From Pengzhenrongella sp031582905 (GTDB lineage Bacteria > Actinomycetota > Actinomycetes > Actinomycetales > Cellulomonadaceae): 64,000 bases of DNA. Where the stretch lies: positions 744,001 through 808,000 of the forward strand of contig NZ_CP133990.1 in the NCBI RefSeq assembly GCF_031582905.1. Reading direction: 5' to 3'. The notes under the pieces are model-generated. The model saw only the letters and a list, made by a program, of their open reading frames with translations, had not been told where the DNA came from and made no database searches. Numbering within the stretch: the first letter of the stretch is position 1; every line of letters begins with the position of its first letter. The position numbers and the translations under genes were made by a program. This document shows, one piece after another, positions 39,228 through 48,210 of this stretch.

Positions 39228-39506
39228 ATGAGCCCCTTGAGCCGCGCCGTCGACGTCGCCATCCAGCGGTACCAGCAGCGCATCTCGCCGCGGAAGGGGT
39301 GGAGCTGTGCGCACCGCGTCGCGCACGGTGGGACGTCGTGCTCGGCGGAGGTGCGCGACATCGTCCGGCGCCGCGGCGTGGTGCGAGGAGTGCGTCCCAC
39401 GGTCCGGCGGTTCGTCGCGTGCTACGGGGCCGCGCAGCTGCTGATGGCCTCGGACGTGCAGGGCGTGTGCTGCTGCGGGCCGATCCCGATCCCGTTCAAG
39501 TTCTGA
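39228..39506 (+). CDS. yidD: YidD-like membrane protein insertion efficiency factor
   Basis: 92 residues. RAVDVAIQRYQQRISPRKGWSCAHRVAHGGTSCSAEVRDIVRRRGVVRG follows the YidD pattern (RYQ..ISP..G..C....SCS.E...I...G), with a final Cys cluster (GVCCCGPIPIPFKF). YidD proteins are small amphipathic factors linked to YidC-dependent membrane insertion. The middle deviates from the classical YPSCSxYA motif, so this is a divergent member. It is not next to yidC/oxaA or rnpA, its usual neighbours. Confidence 0.75.
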   Translation: MSPLSRAVDVAIQRYQQRISPRKGWSCAHRVAHGGTSCSAEVRDIVRRRGVVRGVRPTVRRFVACYGAAQLLMASDVQGVCCCGPIPIPFKF

Positions 39507-39534
39507 GGTCGTTCCCGGCCATCCCTTAGGAGTG

Positions 39535-39975
39535 CTACCGGCCGATCCACGCGAGGAGCGGCGGTCCGAGCACGGCGAGCCCCACCCCTGCCGACGCGAA
39601 CGCCGCCACCAGCACCGCGGCCGCGGCGACGTCCTTGACCCGCCCGGCCAGCGGGTGGTGACCGGGGTGGACGAGGTCGACGAGCGTCTCCAGGGCGGTG
39701 TTGACCAGCTCCGCGACCCACACCAGCCCGATCGCGAGCACGAGCGCCGCGCGCTCCCACGCGGCCAACGGCAGGGCGATCCCGAGCGCGACGACGACGA
39801 CGGTCGCCGCGGCGTGGAACCGCAGGTGCGGCTCGGTCGCGAGCGCGGACCGCAGGCCGCGCAGCGCCCAGCCGAAGGCCGCGACCTCTCGCCGGACCGT
39901 GCCGGGAGGGGAGCGGGGTCGCCGTCGGGCATCGCGGGCTCCAGGGATCGGCGGAAGGGTGGATCGCCTCGCCAC
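39535..39975 (-). CDS. DgkA-type diacylglycerol/undecaprenol kinase
   Basis: 146 residues from GTG 39975. After a basic Pro-rich N-terminus come three transmembrane helices typical of prokaryotic DgkA (FHAAATVVVVALGIALPL, ALVLAIGLVWVAELVNTALETLVDLV, VAAAAVLVAAFASAGVGLAVLG). The catalytic Glu motif ELVNTALETLVD is intact. Gram-positive members mostly phosphorylate undecaprenol and so feed the peptidoglycan lipid carrier pool. The gene is convergent with yidD. Confidence 0.88.
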   Translation of the reverse strand: MARRSTLPPIPGARDARRRPRSPPGTVRREVAAFGWALRGLRSALATEPHLRFHAAATVVVVALGIALPLAAWERAALVLAIGLVWVAELVNTALETLVDLVHPGHHPLAGRVKDVAAAAVLVAAFASAGVGLAVLGPPLLAWIGR

Positions 39976-40050
39976 CGTGCCACAGCGTCGGTGCCGTCAC
40001 CGGTCCGGGTGACTATCCACAACCACGCCCGGGCGGGTAGACCCGTCCTC

Positions 40051-40056
40051 TACTGT
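40051..40056 (+). promoter_or_regulatory. -10 element of the tad operon
   Basis: TACTGT about 40 bases before the TadA ATG at 40093, leaving a short leader with an AGGGGGG ribosome site at 40082-40088. No clear -35. Confidence 0.4.
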
Positions 40057-40092
40057 CGGCCCGTCCGCGGGTGCAGTCGCCAGGGGGGCCAC

Positions 40093-41319
40093 ATGGACGG
40101 TGTCGCCATCCTCGAGTCCGAGGTACGTGAGCTCATCCGCCGCCGTGGCCTGGATCCGGTGCGTGACCACCAGGGCGTGCGCGACCTGGTCTCCGCGGTC
40201 GTCGCCGACTACGACGAGCGGTCGCTCCTGGGGGCGGTTCCCCCGCTGGTGGACGTCACCGCCGCCTCCAAGGCCGTGGTCGACGCCGTCGCCGGGCTCG
40301 GCCCGCTGCAGCGGTACCTCGACGACGACGAGGTGGAGGAGATCTGGATCAACGCGCCGGCGCAGGTGTTCGTCGCCCGGCACGGTCATGCCGAGCTGAC
40401 GTCGACGATCCTCACCGAGGCGCAGGTGCGTGACCTCGTGGAGCAGATGCTCAAGGCATCGGGGAGGCGCCTGGACCTGTCGAGCCCGTTCGTCGACGCG
40501 TGCCTGCCGGGCGGCGAGCGGCTGCACGTGGTGATCCCGGACGTCACGCGCCGCCACTGGGCGGTCAACATCCGCAAGCACGTCGTCCGGGCGAGCCGGC
40601 TGTCCGACCTGGTCGCGCTCGGGTCGCTGACCGCGCACGCGGCGTCGTTCCTCGACGCGGCGGTGGCCGTCGGGCTCAACGTGCTCGTCGCCGGTGCGAC
40701 CCAGAGCGGGAAGACGACGATGCTCAACGCGCTCGCCGGCTCGATCCCGGCGCGGGAGCGGATCATCACGTGCGAGGAGGTCTTCGAGCTCCGGATCGAC
40801 CACCGCGACGTCATCGCGCTGCAGTGCCGCCAGCCGAGCCTGGAGGGCACCGGCGAGATCACCCTGCGCCGGCTGGTCAAGGAGGCGCTGAGGATGCGTC
40901 CCGACCGCATCCTCGTCGGGGAGGTGCGCGAGGCGGAGAGCCTCGACATGCTCGTCGCCCTCAACGCCGGCGTCCCGGGCATGTCGACACTGCACGCCAA
41001 CAGCGCGCGCGAGGCGCTCACCAAGATCTGCACGCTCCCGCTGCTGGCCGGGGAGAACATCTCCGACCGCTTCGTGGTGCCCACCGTCGCCGCCGCGATC
41101 GACGTCGTCGTGCACCTCGGCGTGGATCACCGCGGACGCCGCCGGGTCCGCGAGATCATCGGCGTGCCCGGCCGCGCCGAGGGCGGCGTCGTCGAGACGG
41201 CCGACCTGTTCCACCTCAGCGGAGACCACCTCGTCCGTGGCGACGGGTACCCGCCGCACCCCGAGCGGTTCGCCCGTTCCGGCATCGACCTCCCCGGCCT
41301 GCTGCGGGCCGGAGGCTGA
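40093..41319 (+). CDS. tadA: TadA/CpaF-type secretion ATPase
   Basis: 408 residues. The N-terminal helical domain (VRELIRRRGLDPVRDHQGVRDLVSAVVADYDERS) and GLGPLQRYLDDDEVEEIWINAP are the CpaF hallmarks. Walker A is VLVAGATQSGKTTMLNALA, followed by ITCEEVFELRI, RMRPDRILVGEVREAESLDMLVALNAGVPGMSTLHANSAREAL. It powers assembly of Flp/tad pili or a related surface structure. First gene of the tad operon; intact frame. The ATP hexamer works with TadB and TadC next door. Confidence 0.93.
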   Translation: MDGVAILESEVRELIRRRGLDPVRDHQGVRDLVSAVVADYDERSLLGAVPPLVDVTAASKAVVDAVAGLGPLQRYLDDDEVEEIWINAPAQVFVARHGHAELTSTILTEAQVRDLVEQMLKASGRRLDLSSPFVDACLPGGERLHVVIPDVTRRHWAVNIRKHVVRASRLSDLVALGSLTAHAASFLDAAVAVGLNVLVAGATQSGKTTMLNALAGSIPARERIITCEEVFELRIDHRDVIALQCRQPSLEGTGEITLRRLVKEALRMRPDRILVGEVREAESLDMLVALNAGVPGMSTLHANSAREALTKICTLPLLAGENISDRFVVPTVAAAIDVVVHLGVDHRGRRRVREIIGVPGRAEGGVVETADLFHLSGDHLVRGDGYPPHPERFARSGIDLPGLLRAGG

Positions 41320-41332
41320 CGCAGGCGGCGTC

Positions 41333-42193
41333 GTGGGGGTCGTGGCGGGGCTGCTGCTGGGCGCCGGTCTGTTCTGCGTCTGGTGGGCGTGCTGGCCTCC
41401 CGCGCTACCCCGGGCACGGCGAAGGGACGGCTGGTCGGAGCGGGTGCAGGACGCGCTCGTGCAGGCCGGCGCCCCGACCGTCACGCCGACCGCACTCATC
41501 GGTGCGTGCACGGTGGTCGCGCTCGGTGTCGGGACGACCGTCTCCGCCCTCACTCGGGCGCCCGCGGTCGCCGGGTGCTTCGCGATCATCGCCGGCGCGG
41601 CCCCGGTGGCCCTCGTGCGCGCCCGGGCCCGACGACGTCGCACCGCCCTGCGCGAGGTGTGGCCGGAGGTCGTCGACCATCTCGCCTCCGGCGTGCGCGC
41701 GGGGCTGTCGCTGCCCGAGGCGGTGGGCCAGCTCGGTGAGCGGGGGCCGGTCGAGCTCCGGGACGCGTTCCGGGCCTTCGCCGAGGACTACCGCGCGACC
41801 GGCCGCTTCGGCGACTGCCTCGACGCGCTCAAGGAGCGGCTCGCGGACCCGGTCGCCGACCGCATCGTCGAGGCGCTGCGGATCACGCGCGACGTCGGCG
41901 GCACCGACCTCGGCCGCCTGCTGCGGACGCTGTCCTCGTTCCTGCGGGAGGACGCCCGCACCCGCGGTGAGCTCGAGGCCCGGCAGAGCTGGACCGTCAA
42001 CGCCGCCCGCCTCGCCGTGGCGGCACCGTGGATCGTGCTCGCGCTGCTGGCCACCCGACCGGAGGCGGCCGACGCGTTCAACTCCCTGGCCGGCACGGTC
42101 GTCCTGCTGGGTGGCGGGGCGTGCTCGGTGTTCGCGTACGCGGTCATGCTCCGCGTCGGCCGGCTCCCCGACGAGGCGCGGGTGCTGCGATGA
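41333..42193 (+). CDS. tadB: TadB-like type II secretion F-domain protein
   Basis: 286 residues from GTG 41333 (GTG 41342 is an alternative). N-terminal helices (VVAGLLLGAGLFCVWWACW; ALIGACTVVALGVGTTVSAL; CFAIIAGAAPVALV), then the T2SSF domain (LREVWPEVVDHLASGVRAGLSLPEAVGQL...GDCLDALKERLADPVADRIVEALRITRDVGG), and C-terminal helices. It forms the inner-membrane platform with TadC. The stop overlaps the tadC start. Confidence 0.88.
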   Translation: MGVVAGLLLGAGLFCVWWACWPPALPRARRRDGWSERVQDALVQAGAPTVTPTALIGACTVVALGVGTTVSALTRAPAVAGCFAIIAGAAPVALVRARARRRRTALREVWPEVVDHLASGVRAGLSLPEAVGQLGERGPVELRDAFRAFAEDYRATGRFGDCLDALKERLADPVADRIVEALRITRDVGGTDLGRLLRTLSSFLREDARTRGELEARQSWTVNAARLAVAAPWIVLALLATRPEAADAFNSLAGTVVLLGGGACSVFAYAVMLRVGRLPDEARVLR

Positions 42194-43121
42194 CCCCCGC
42201 GGCGACCGGCGCACTGATCGGGGCCCTGGGCGGCACGGGGCTGCTGCTCGTCGTGTGGCGGCTGTCCGCGCGGCGGGTGACCTTGGACGACCGGCTCGCG
42301 CCGTACCTGAGAGTCCAACGGCCGATGTCGGCACTGCTGCGCGAGCCCGCGGGGCGCACCCCGTTCCCCGCGCTCGCCCGCCTCCTCGCGCCGGTCATGA
42401 CCGACGCCGTCCGCGTGGTCGAGCGGCTCGGGTCACCGACCGCGGACGTCCGCCGCCGGCTCGCCCGCGCCGGGCGGACCGAGACGGTCGAGCAGGTGCG
42501 CGCGGCCCAGGTGCTCTGGGGGTGCTCGGGCTCCTCGCCGGGCTGCTCGTGGCGCTGCTGCTGGCGTCGGCGCGCGGGTCCTCGCCGGTGGTGCTGACCG
42601 GGCTGGTGGCGCTGTCCGGTGTCGGCGGCGTGCTCGCGCGCGACGCGCTGCTGAGCCGCCAGGTGCGTCAGCGCGAGGAGCGTCTGCTCGCCGAGCTGCC
42701 CACGGTCGCCGAGCTGCTCGCGCTGTCCGTCGTCGCCGGTGAGGGGCCGGTCGGGGCGCTGGAGCGGGTCGTGCGCTCGACGCGCGGGGCGCTCGCGGAG
42801 GAGCTGGCTCGTACGCTCGCCGACGCGCGCGCCGGGACCCCGCTGACCCAGGCGCTGGAGCGGCTCGCCGACCGCACCGGGCTGCCACCGCTGACCCGGT
42901 TCGCCGAGGGGGTCGCGGTGGCCGTCGAACGCGGGACGCCGCTGGCCGACGTCCTGCGGGCCCAGGCGCAGGACGTCCGGGAGGCCGGGCGGCGTGCGCT
43001 CATGGAGGAGGGCGGGCGCAAGGAGGTCCTCATGATGGTGCCCGTCGTCTTCCTCATCCTGCCGGTCACCGTGGCGTTCGCGGTGTTCCCGAGCATCGCC
43101 GTCCTGCGGCTGTCGCCATGA
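42190..43121 (+). CDS. tadC: TadC-like type II secretion F-domain protein (frameshifted)
   Basis: ATG 42190. The N-terminal helix ATGALIGALGGTGLLLVVW and RRRLARAGRTETVEQVRAAQVLWG are separated from VLGLLAGLLVALLLASARG by a missing G in a G-run near 42520. The T2SSF domain follows (REERLLAELPTVAELLALSVVAGEGPVGALERVV, DVREAGRRALMEEGGRKEVLMMVPVVFLILPVTVAFAVFP). Repaired length is ~310 residues. Confidence 0.88.
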
Positions 43122-43164
43122 CCCGCGCTCGGCGCAGCCGCGCCCCGGCCCTGCGACCCCAGCG

Positions 43165-43227
43165 CCGTCAGCACAGCTCGACACCGCGTCAGCACAGCCC
43201 GACACCGCGTCAGTGCAGCCCGACACC
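43165..43227. repeat. 21-bp tandem repeat, three copies
   Basis: Three copies of a 21-base unit with core CAGCACAGCCCGACACCGCG, differing at two or three positions, between tadC and the small membrane-protein gene. They end 17 bases before its ATG, just upstream of the ribosome site, so copy number could influence expression. No protein is encoded. Confidence 0.75.
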
Positions 43228-43244
43228 ACCGAGAGGAACGACCG

Positions 43245-43595
43245 ATGAGCACCGTGCAGAGGTTCCGCCCGCCGATGTCACCGACCCACCGCACCGCCGA
43301 CCACCTCGGCGCGGTCCGGGGCGCGCGGGGTCGCCCGGGAACCGGGTCACGACCACGCGTGGTGGGCCCGTGGTCCGCCGTCGCCCCGGCCCGCCTCCGC
43401 TCGCGTGCGGTGCACTGGTGGCTCACCGTGCGCTCGCGGCTGGCCACGGACCCGCAGCGCGGCGACGTGCCGGGCTGGGTGCTGGTCACGCTCATGACCG
43501 CGGGCCTGGTGCTGGCGCTGTGGGCCCTGGCCGGTCCGGCGCTCACGACCGTGTTCTCCGACGCGATCTCGCGGGTCACGGGTGAGATCGGCTGA
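43245..43595 (+). CDS. Small membrane protein in the Flp-pilin position of the tad operon
   Basis: 116 residues from ATG 43245 behind GAGAGGAA. The first ~70 residues are Arg/Pro-rich and hydrophilic. A single hydrophobic helix is near the C-terminus (VPGWVLVTLMTAGLVLALWALAGPAL), then TTVFSDAISRVTGEIG. Length, placement between tadC and the TadE genes, and a short tail after the helix resemble Flp-type pilins, but the pilin Glu at +5 of the processing site is not seen. A pilin-like or assembly subunit is a guess; it is a conserved type in related genera as far as I recall. Confidence 0.6.
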   Translation: MSTVQRFRPPMSPTHRTADHLGAVRGARGRPGTGSRPRVVGPWSAVAPARLRSRAVHWWLTVRSRLATDPQRGDVPGWVLVTLMTAGLVLALWALAGPALTTVFSDAISRVTGEIG

Positions 43596-44024
43596 CACGC
43601 TCGCCCGTCGGGTCCACCGGGCCACCGGCCGAGCGTCCGGTGACCGCGTCGAGCACCGCGAGCGCGGCGCCGCCATCGTCGACTTCGCGCTCGTGTCCGG
43701 ACTCGTCGCGCTCCTGTTCGCCGGTGTCGTGCAGCTCACGCTCGCGGTGCACGTGCGGAACACCCTCGTCGACTGCGCCGCGGAGGGGCCCGGTACGCGG
43801 CCCTCGCCGACCGGACGCCGCAGGACGGCGTCGAGCGCACGCGCGCGCTCATCACCGCGTCGCTCGCACCGGGCTACGCGCGCGACGTCACCGCGGTGAG
43901 CACGGAGCTGGAGGGGCTCCCGGTCGTCGAGGTGCGGGTCAGCGCCCCGCTCCCGGTCGCCGGGCTGCTCGGGCCCGGGGGCGGGCTCACGGTCACCGGG
44001 CACGCGCTCAGGGAGGGGGCGTGA
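43582..44024 (+). CDS. TadE-like protein 1 (frameshifted)
   Basis: GTG 43582 overlaps the previous gene's end by 14 bases. The TadE signature RGAAIVDFALVSGLVALLFAGVVQLTLAVHVRNTLVDCAAEG, with the pseudopilin-type Glu replaced by Asp, spans residues ~28-70. A missing G near 43788 shifts the continuation ARYAALADRTPQDGVERTRALITASLAPGYARDVTAVSTELEGLPVVEVRVSAPLPV. Stop at 44022-44024; repaired ~147 residues. TadE minor pseudopilins help build Flp pili. Confidence 0.8.
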
Positions 44025-44578
44025 CGGCGGACGCGATTGCGCGGCCCGGGACGGCGCGGCTCGCGACGGCGCGGCCCGGGAGCAAGGAGCGGCCCGCGCC
44101 GCACCGGCGGGAGCGGTGGCGGACCGGTGCGGTACCGAACGGGGACCACGGCAACGCGGTCGTCGAGTTCCTCGCGGCTGCACTGCTCCTGCTGCTTCCG
44201 GTCCTGTACCTCGTGCTCGTCCTGGGGCGGCTGCAGGCGGCGACCTTCGCCGCCGAGGGGGCGGCGCGGGAGGCGGGTCGCTCGTTCACGACCGCGACGT
44301 CGGTCCAGGGTGCGCCCGAGCGCGCCGTCGCGTCGGTGCGGATCGCGCTGGACGACCAGGGCTTCGAGGCCGTCGACGCCCGCTCGGCGCTGGCGGTCAC
44401 CTGCTCGAGCGAGCCCTGCCTGGTCCCGGGCAGCGACGTGCAGGTGCGGGTGGCGTTCGACGTCGTGCTCCCCGGGGTGCCGTCGTTCGTGCACGGCGTC
44501 GTGCCGCTGGCGATCCCCGTGACCGCCGAGCACGTGGCCCCCGTCGACACCTTCGCGGTCACCCCGGCGACCCGATGA
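44021..44578 (+). CDS. TadE-like protein 2
   Basis: 185 residues from GTG 44021 (GTGA overlap). After a basic N-terminal tail the core reads NGDHGNAVVEFLAAALLLLLPVLYLVLVLGRLQAATFAAEGAAREAGR, with the canonical Glu of TadE pseudopilins (VVEF). The exterior domain has a Cys pair (TCSSEPC) that could form a disulfide. Second minor-pseudopilin candidate of the tad operon. Confidence 0.85.
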   Translation: MTADAIARPGTARLATARPGSKERPAPHRRERWRTGAVPNGDHGNAVVEFLAAALLLLLPVLYLVLVLGRLQAATFAAEGAAREAGRSFTTATSVQGAPERAVASVRIALDDQGFEAVDARSALAVTCSSEPCLVPGSDVQVRVAFDVVLPGVPSFVHGVVPLAIPVTAEHVAPVDTFAVTPATR

Positions 44579-45096
44579 GGCGCGCTCTCACCGCCGTCCG
44601 GCAGCGCATCGACCGCGGCGACCGCACCGGCTGCGGCGGTCACGGCACCGGGCGCGAGGCAGGCAACGTCACGCTGCTGTCCATCGCCTTCGGTGCGCTC
44701 GCGCTCCTGCTGGTCACGGCGGTGGTGTCGGCGACGAGCGTGCACCTGGAGCGCAAGCGCCTGGTCGCGCTCGCGGACGAGCTCGCGCTCGAGGCCGCCG
44801 ACGCCCTCGACCTCGTGACGTTCTACGGCGGGCACGCGCCGCCGCCCACGGCCGACGGCGCCGTCCCTCTCACCGACGCCGACGTCCGCCGTGCGGTCGA
44901 GGAGTACCTCACCGAGCACCGGGGCGCGGCGGCGTCGCTCGACGGCCTCGTCGTCACCGAAGCGGTGTCCGACGACGGCCGGACCGCCCGGGTGGGTCTC
45001 GCGGCGCTCGCGCGCCCGCCGCTGATCAGCTGGATCACCGCACCGTGGTCGGACGGGATCACGGTGCGCGCCACCGCGAGCGCGCGGGCGTGGTGA
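44575..45096 (+). CDS. TadG/Rv3654c-like pilus-assembly membrane protein
   Basis: 173 residues, overlapping the TadE gene by four bases. AGNVTLLSIAFGALALLLVTAVVSATSVHLERKRLVALADELALEAADALD matches the N-terminal part of TadG-related proteins: one helix then a long amphipathic helix. The remainder (YGGHAPPPTADGAVPLTDADVRRAVEEYLTEH...WITAPWSDGITVRATASARAW) is extracellular. Last gene of the tad operon. Confidence 0.8.
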   Translation: MRRALTAVRQRIDRGDRTGCGGHGTGREAGNVTLLSIAFGALALLLVTAVVSATSVHLERKRLVALADELALEAADALDLVTFYGGHAPPPTADGAVPLTDADVRRAVEEYLTEHRGAAASLDGLVVTEAVSDDGRTARVGLAALARPPLISWITAPWSDGITVRATASARAW

Positions 45097-45245
45097 GCCG
45101 GAGGTCGCACGCGGCACGGCGGGGGACGGTCGACGGCTGATGGGCCCGCCCCGCACCGACGGCGCCCGCGGGCTTGGTAGCGTCCGATCCCGATGCACCC
45201 CCACCCCACAGCACCCGGTCCCACCGCCGACATCGGGCCCGCGCG
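45097..45245. promoter_or_regulatory. Promoter region of the D-lactate-dehydrogenase-like gene
   Basis: TAGCGT at 45178-45183 is a -10 candidate, giving a leader of about 55 bases before ATG 45246. No strong ribosome site. No terminator for the tad operon is evident. Confidence 0.35.
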
Positions 45246-48187
45246 ATGACGCCCACCACCATCGACCGCGACGCCGACCGCGACACCGACCCCGCCGCCG
45301 GGGTCCTCGACGCCCTGCGGTCGGCGCTCTCGCCCGAGCAGGTCCGGACCGGTGCGCTGGACGTCGCGGCCATGGCCCACGACGCCTCGCACTACGGGTT
45401 CACGCCGCGCGCCGTCGTGACCCCGCACAGCGCCGACGACGTCGCCCGGGTCCTGCGCGCCGCGACCGCGGCCCGGACGCCGGTCACCTTCCGCTCCGGC
45501 GGCACCAGCCTGTCCGGGCAGGCGTCCACCGACGGGCTGCTCGTCGACACGCGCCGCCGCTTCACCGGCGTCGAGGTGCTCGACGGCGGCCTGCGGGTGC
45601 GGTGCCAGCCCGGCATCACGCTGCGCCAGGTCAACACCCGCCTCGCCCGGTACGGGCGGCGCCTGGGGCCGGACCCGGCCAGCGAGCTGGCCTGCACCAT
45701 CGGCGGGGTGGTGGCCAACAACTCCAGCGGGATGGCTGCCGGGACCACCCAGACCGCCTACCGGACGCTGGAGTCGATGGTGCTCGTCCTGCCCAGCGGG
45801 ACGACGCTCGACACCGGCGCCCCGGACGCCGACGCGCGGCTGCGCGCGCTCGAGCCGGAGCTGCACGCGGGCCTGGCCCGGCTGCGGGACCGCGTGCGCG
45901 GCGACGAGCGGCTGCGCCGGGTCGTCGAGCAGCAGTTCTCGATGAAGAACACGATGGGGTACGGCGTCAACGCGTTCCTGGACCACGACGACCCGGTCGA
46001 GCTCCTCGCGCACCTGGTGATCGGCAGCGAGGGCACGCTCGCGTTCGTCGCCGAGGTCACCCTGCGGACCGTCCCGGCGCTGCCGTTCGCCGCCACCGGC
46101 CTGCTCGTGTTCGACGACGTCACCGCAGCGACCCACGCGCTCGCCCCGCTCGTGCGGTCGGGAGCCGGGGCGGTCGAGCTGCTCGACGCCGCCTCGCTGC
46201 GGGTCGCCCAGGCCGACCCGCAGGCCGCGGACGTCACGCGGGCGATCGACGTCGACCGGCACACCGCTCTGCTCGTCGAGTACGCCGCCGGGTCGGCGGA
46301 CGAGCTGGCCGGGGTCGTCGCCGCCGCGGACCCCGTGCTGGCCGGGCTGGGCACGAGCGTCCCGGTCGCCCCGCTGACCCGCGACGCGGCGGCCCGGGCG
46401 CGGCTGTGGCGCACCCGCAAGGGTCTGTACACCGCGGTCGCCGGGGCGCGGGCGCCGGGCACCACCGCGCTGCTCGAGGACGTCGTCGTGCCGCTCGACG
46501 TGCTCCCCGGGACGGTCGCCGACCTCACCCGGCTGCTGGACCGGCACGGGTACGACGAGGCGGTCGTCTTCGGGCACGCGAAGGACGCGAACCTGCACTT
46601 CATGATCACCCCGCGCCTGGACGACCGGCGCGAGCTCGACACCTACGCGCGGTTCACCGACGACCTCGTCGACCTCGTGCTCGGCCGCGGCGGGTCGCTC
46701 AAGGCCGAGCACGGCACCGGGCGCATCATGGCGCCGTTCGTGCGGCGGCAGTACGGCGACGACCTGTACGACGTCATGGTCGAGGTCAAGCGGCTGTGCG
46801 ACCCGCACGGGGTGCTGAACCCCGGGGTGGTGCTGGACGAGGACCCCGAGGCCCACCTGCGCAACCTCAAGGTCAGCCCGCCGGTGCACCCCGAGCTGGA
46901 CCGGTGCGTCGAGTGCGGCTACTGCGAGCCGTCCTGCCCGAGCCGGGACGTGACCACCACGCCGCGGCAGCGGATCGTCGTGCTCCGCGAGATCGCCGTC
47001 GCGACCCCCGAGCGCCGGGCCGAGCTGGTCCGCGACTACGACTACGCCGCGGTCCAGACGTGCGCCGCCGACTCGCTGTGCGTCACCGCGTGCCCGGTCG
47101 GCATCGACACCGGGCGGGTCATGAAGGGCTTCCGCGCGGACGGGCACGGTCCGGCGGCGCAGGCGGGCGGCGCGGCGGTCGCCCGGCACTGGGGGACGGT
47201 CTCCACCGGGCTGCGGGCCGGGCTCGGGGTGGCGACGGCCCTCCCGCCGGCGGTGACGGCGGCCGCCTCCCGTGCGGCGCGGGCCGTGCTCGGCACGGAC
47301 ACCGTCCCGCTGGTCGGCGCCGACCTGCCCGGGCCGGGGTCCCGCCGCGGGGCGGTCGCGAGCGGGGCGTCGCCCGACGACGCCGCCGTCGTCCTCTTCG
47401 CGTCGTGCACGGGGTCGCTGTTCGGGCCGGCCGAGACGCCGGCCGAGGCGCCGAACGAGAAGCCCAGCGCCACCGGCGCTGCGGGTCTCGGGGCGTCCCG
47501 GGCGTTCCTGGCCCTGTGCGAGCGCGCCGGGCTCCCGGTCGCGATCCCGGACGGCATCGACGGCCTGTGCTGCGGGACGCCGTGGAGCTCAAGGGCTACA
47601 CCGCCGGTCACGACGTGATGGCGTCGCGCACGTTCGACGCCGTGTGGGCCGCGAGCCGCGGCGGGGAGCTGCCGGTCGTGTGCGACGCGTCGTCGTGCAG
47701 CCACGGGCTGCGCGAGCTGCGCGCGCACCTGCCGGCCGGGTCCCGCGCCCGGTTCGACGCGCTGGAGATCCTGGACGCCGTCACCTACGTCCGCCGGGCG
47801 GTGCTGCCGGCGCTGCCGGACGGACGACGCCTGGGCACGATGGCGGTGCACCCCACCTGCTCGACCGTGCACCTGGACGCGATGGACGACCTGCTCGTGG
47901 TGGCCGCGGCCGCCGCGGAGGAGGTGACCGTGCCCGCGGACTGGGGCTGCTGCGGGTTCGCGGGGGACCGCGGGATGCTCCATCCCGAGCTGACCGCGGC
48001 CGCGACCGCACCCGAGGCCGCCGGCCTCGCCGGCCGGACGTTCGACGCGTACACGTCGGTCAACCGCACCTGCGAGATGGGCATGTCGCGGGCGACCGGG
48101 CACGCGTACCGGCACGTCCTGGAGCTCCTCGAGGAGACCACCCGCCCGCCGTCCGGCCCGTCCGGAGCACCCGCCGTGCGCCGTTAG
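45246..48187 (+). CDS. FAD/Fe-S oxidoreductase, D-lactate dehydrogenase-like (frameshifted)
   Basis: About 980 residues. The FAD-binding PCMH domain has TPVTFRSGGTSLSGQASTDGLLVDT and CTIGGVVANNSSGM. The FAD-linked C-terminal domain has FGHAKDANLHFMITPRL and SLKAEHGTGR. Two Fe-S motifs follow (CVECGYCEPSCPS and CAADSLCVTACP), then CCG domains (LCCGTPWSSKGY, WGCCGFAGDRGM). A missing C near 47587 splits TPWSS from KGYTAGHD. This architecture is that of membrane-associated D-lactate/2-hydroxyacid dehydrogenases that pass electrons to quinone. The MurQ reaction encoded nearby releases D-lactate, a plausible substrate; glycolate is an alternative. Confidence 0.9.
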
Positions 48188-48190
48188 GCT
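48185..48190 (+). promoter_or_regulatory. -10 element of the ThrE-type gene
   Basis: TAGGCT followed by six bases and a GTG at 48197, just after the stop of the preceding gene. Confidence 0.45.
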
Positions 48191-48210
48191 CGACGGGTGC
48201 GAGGCGGGGA

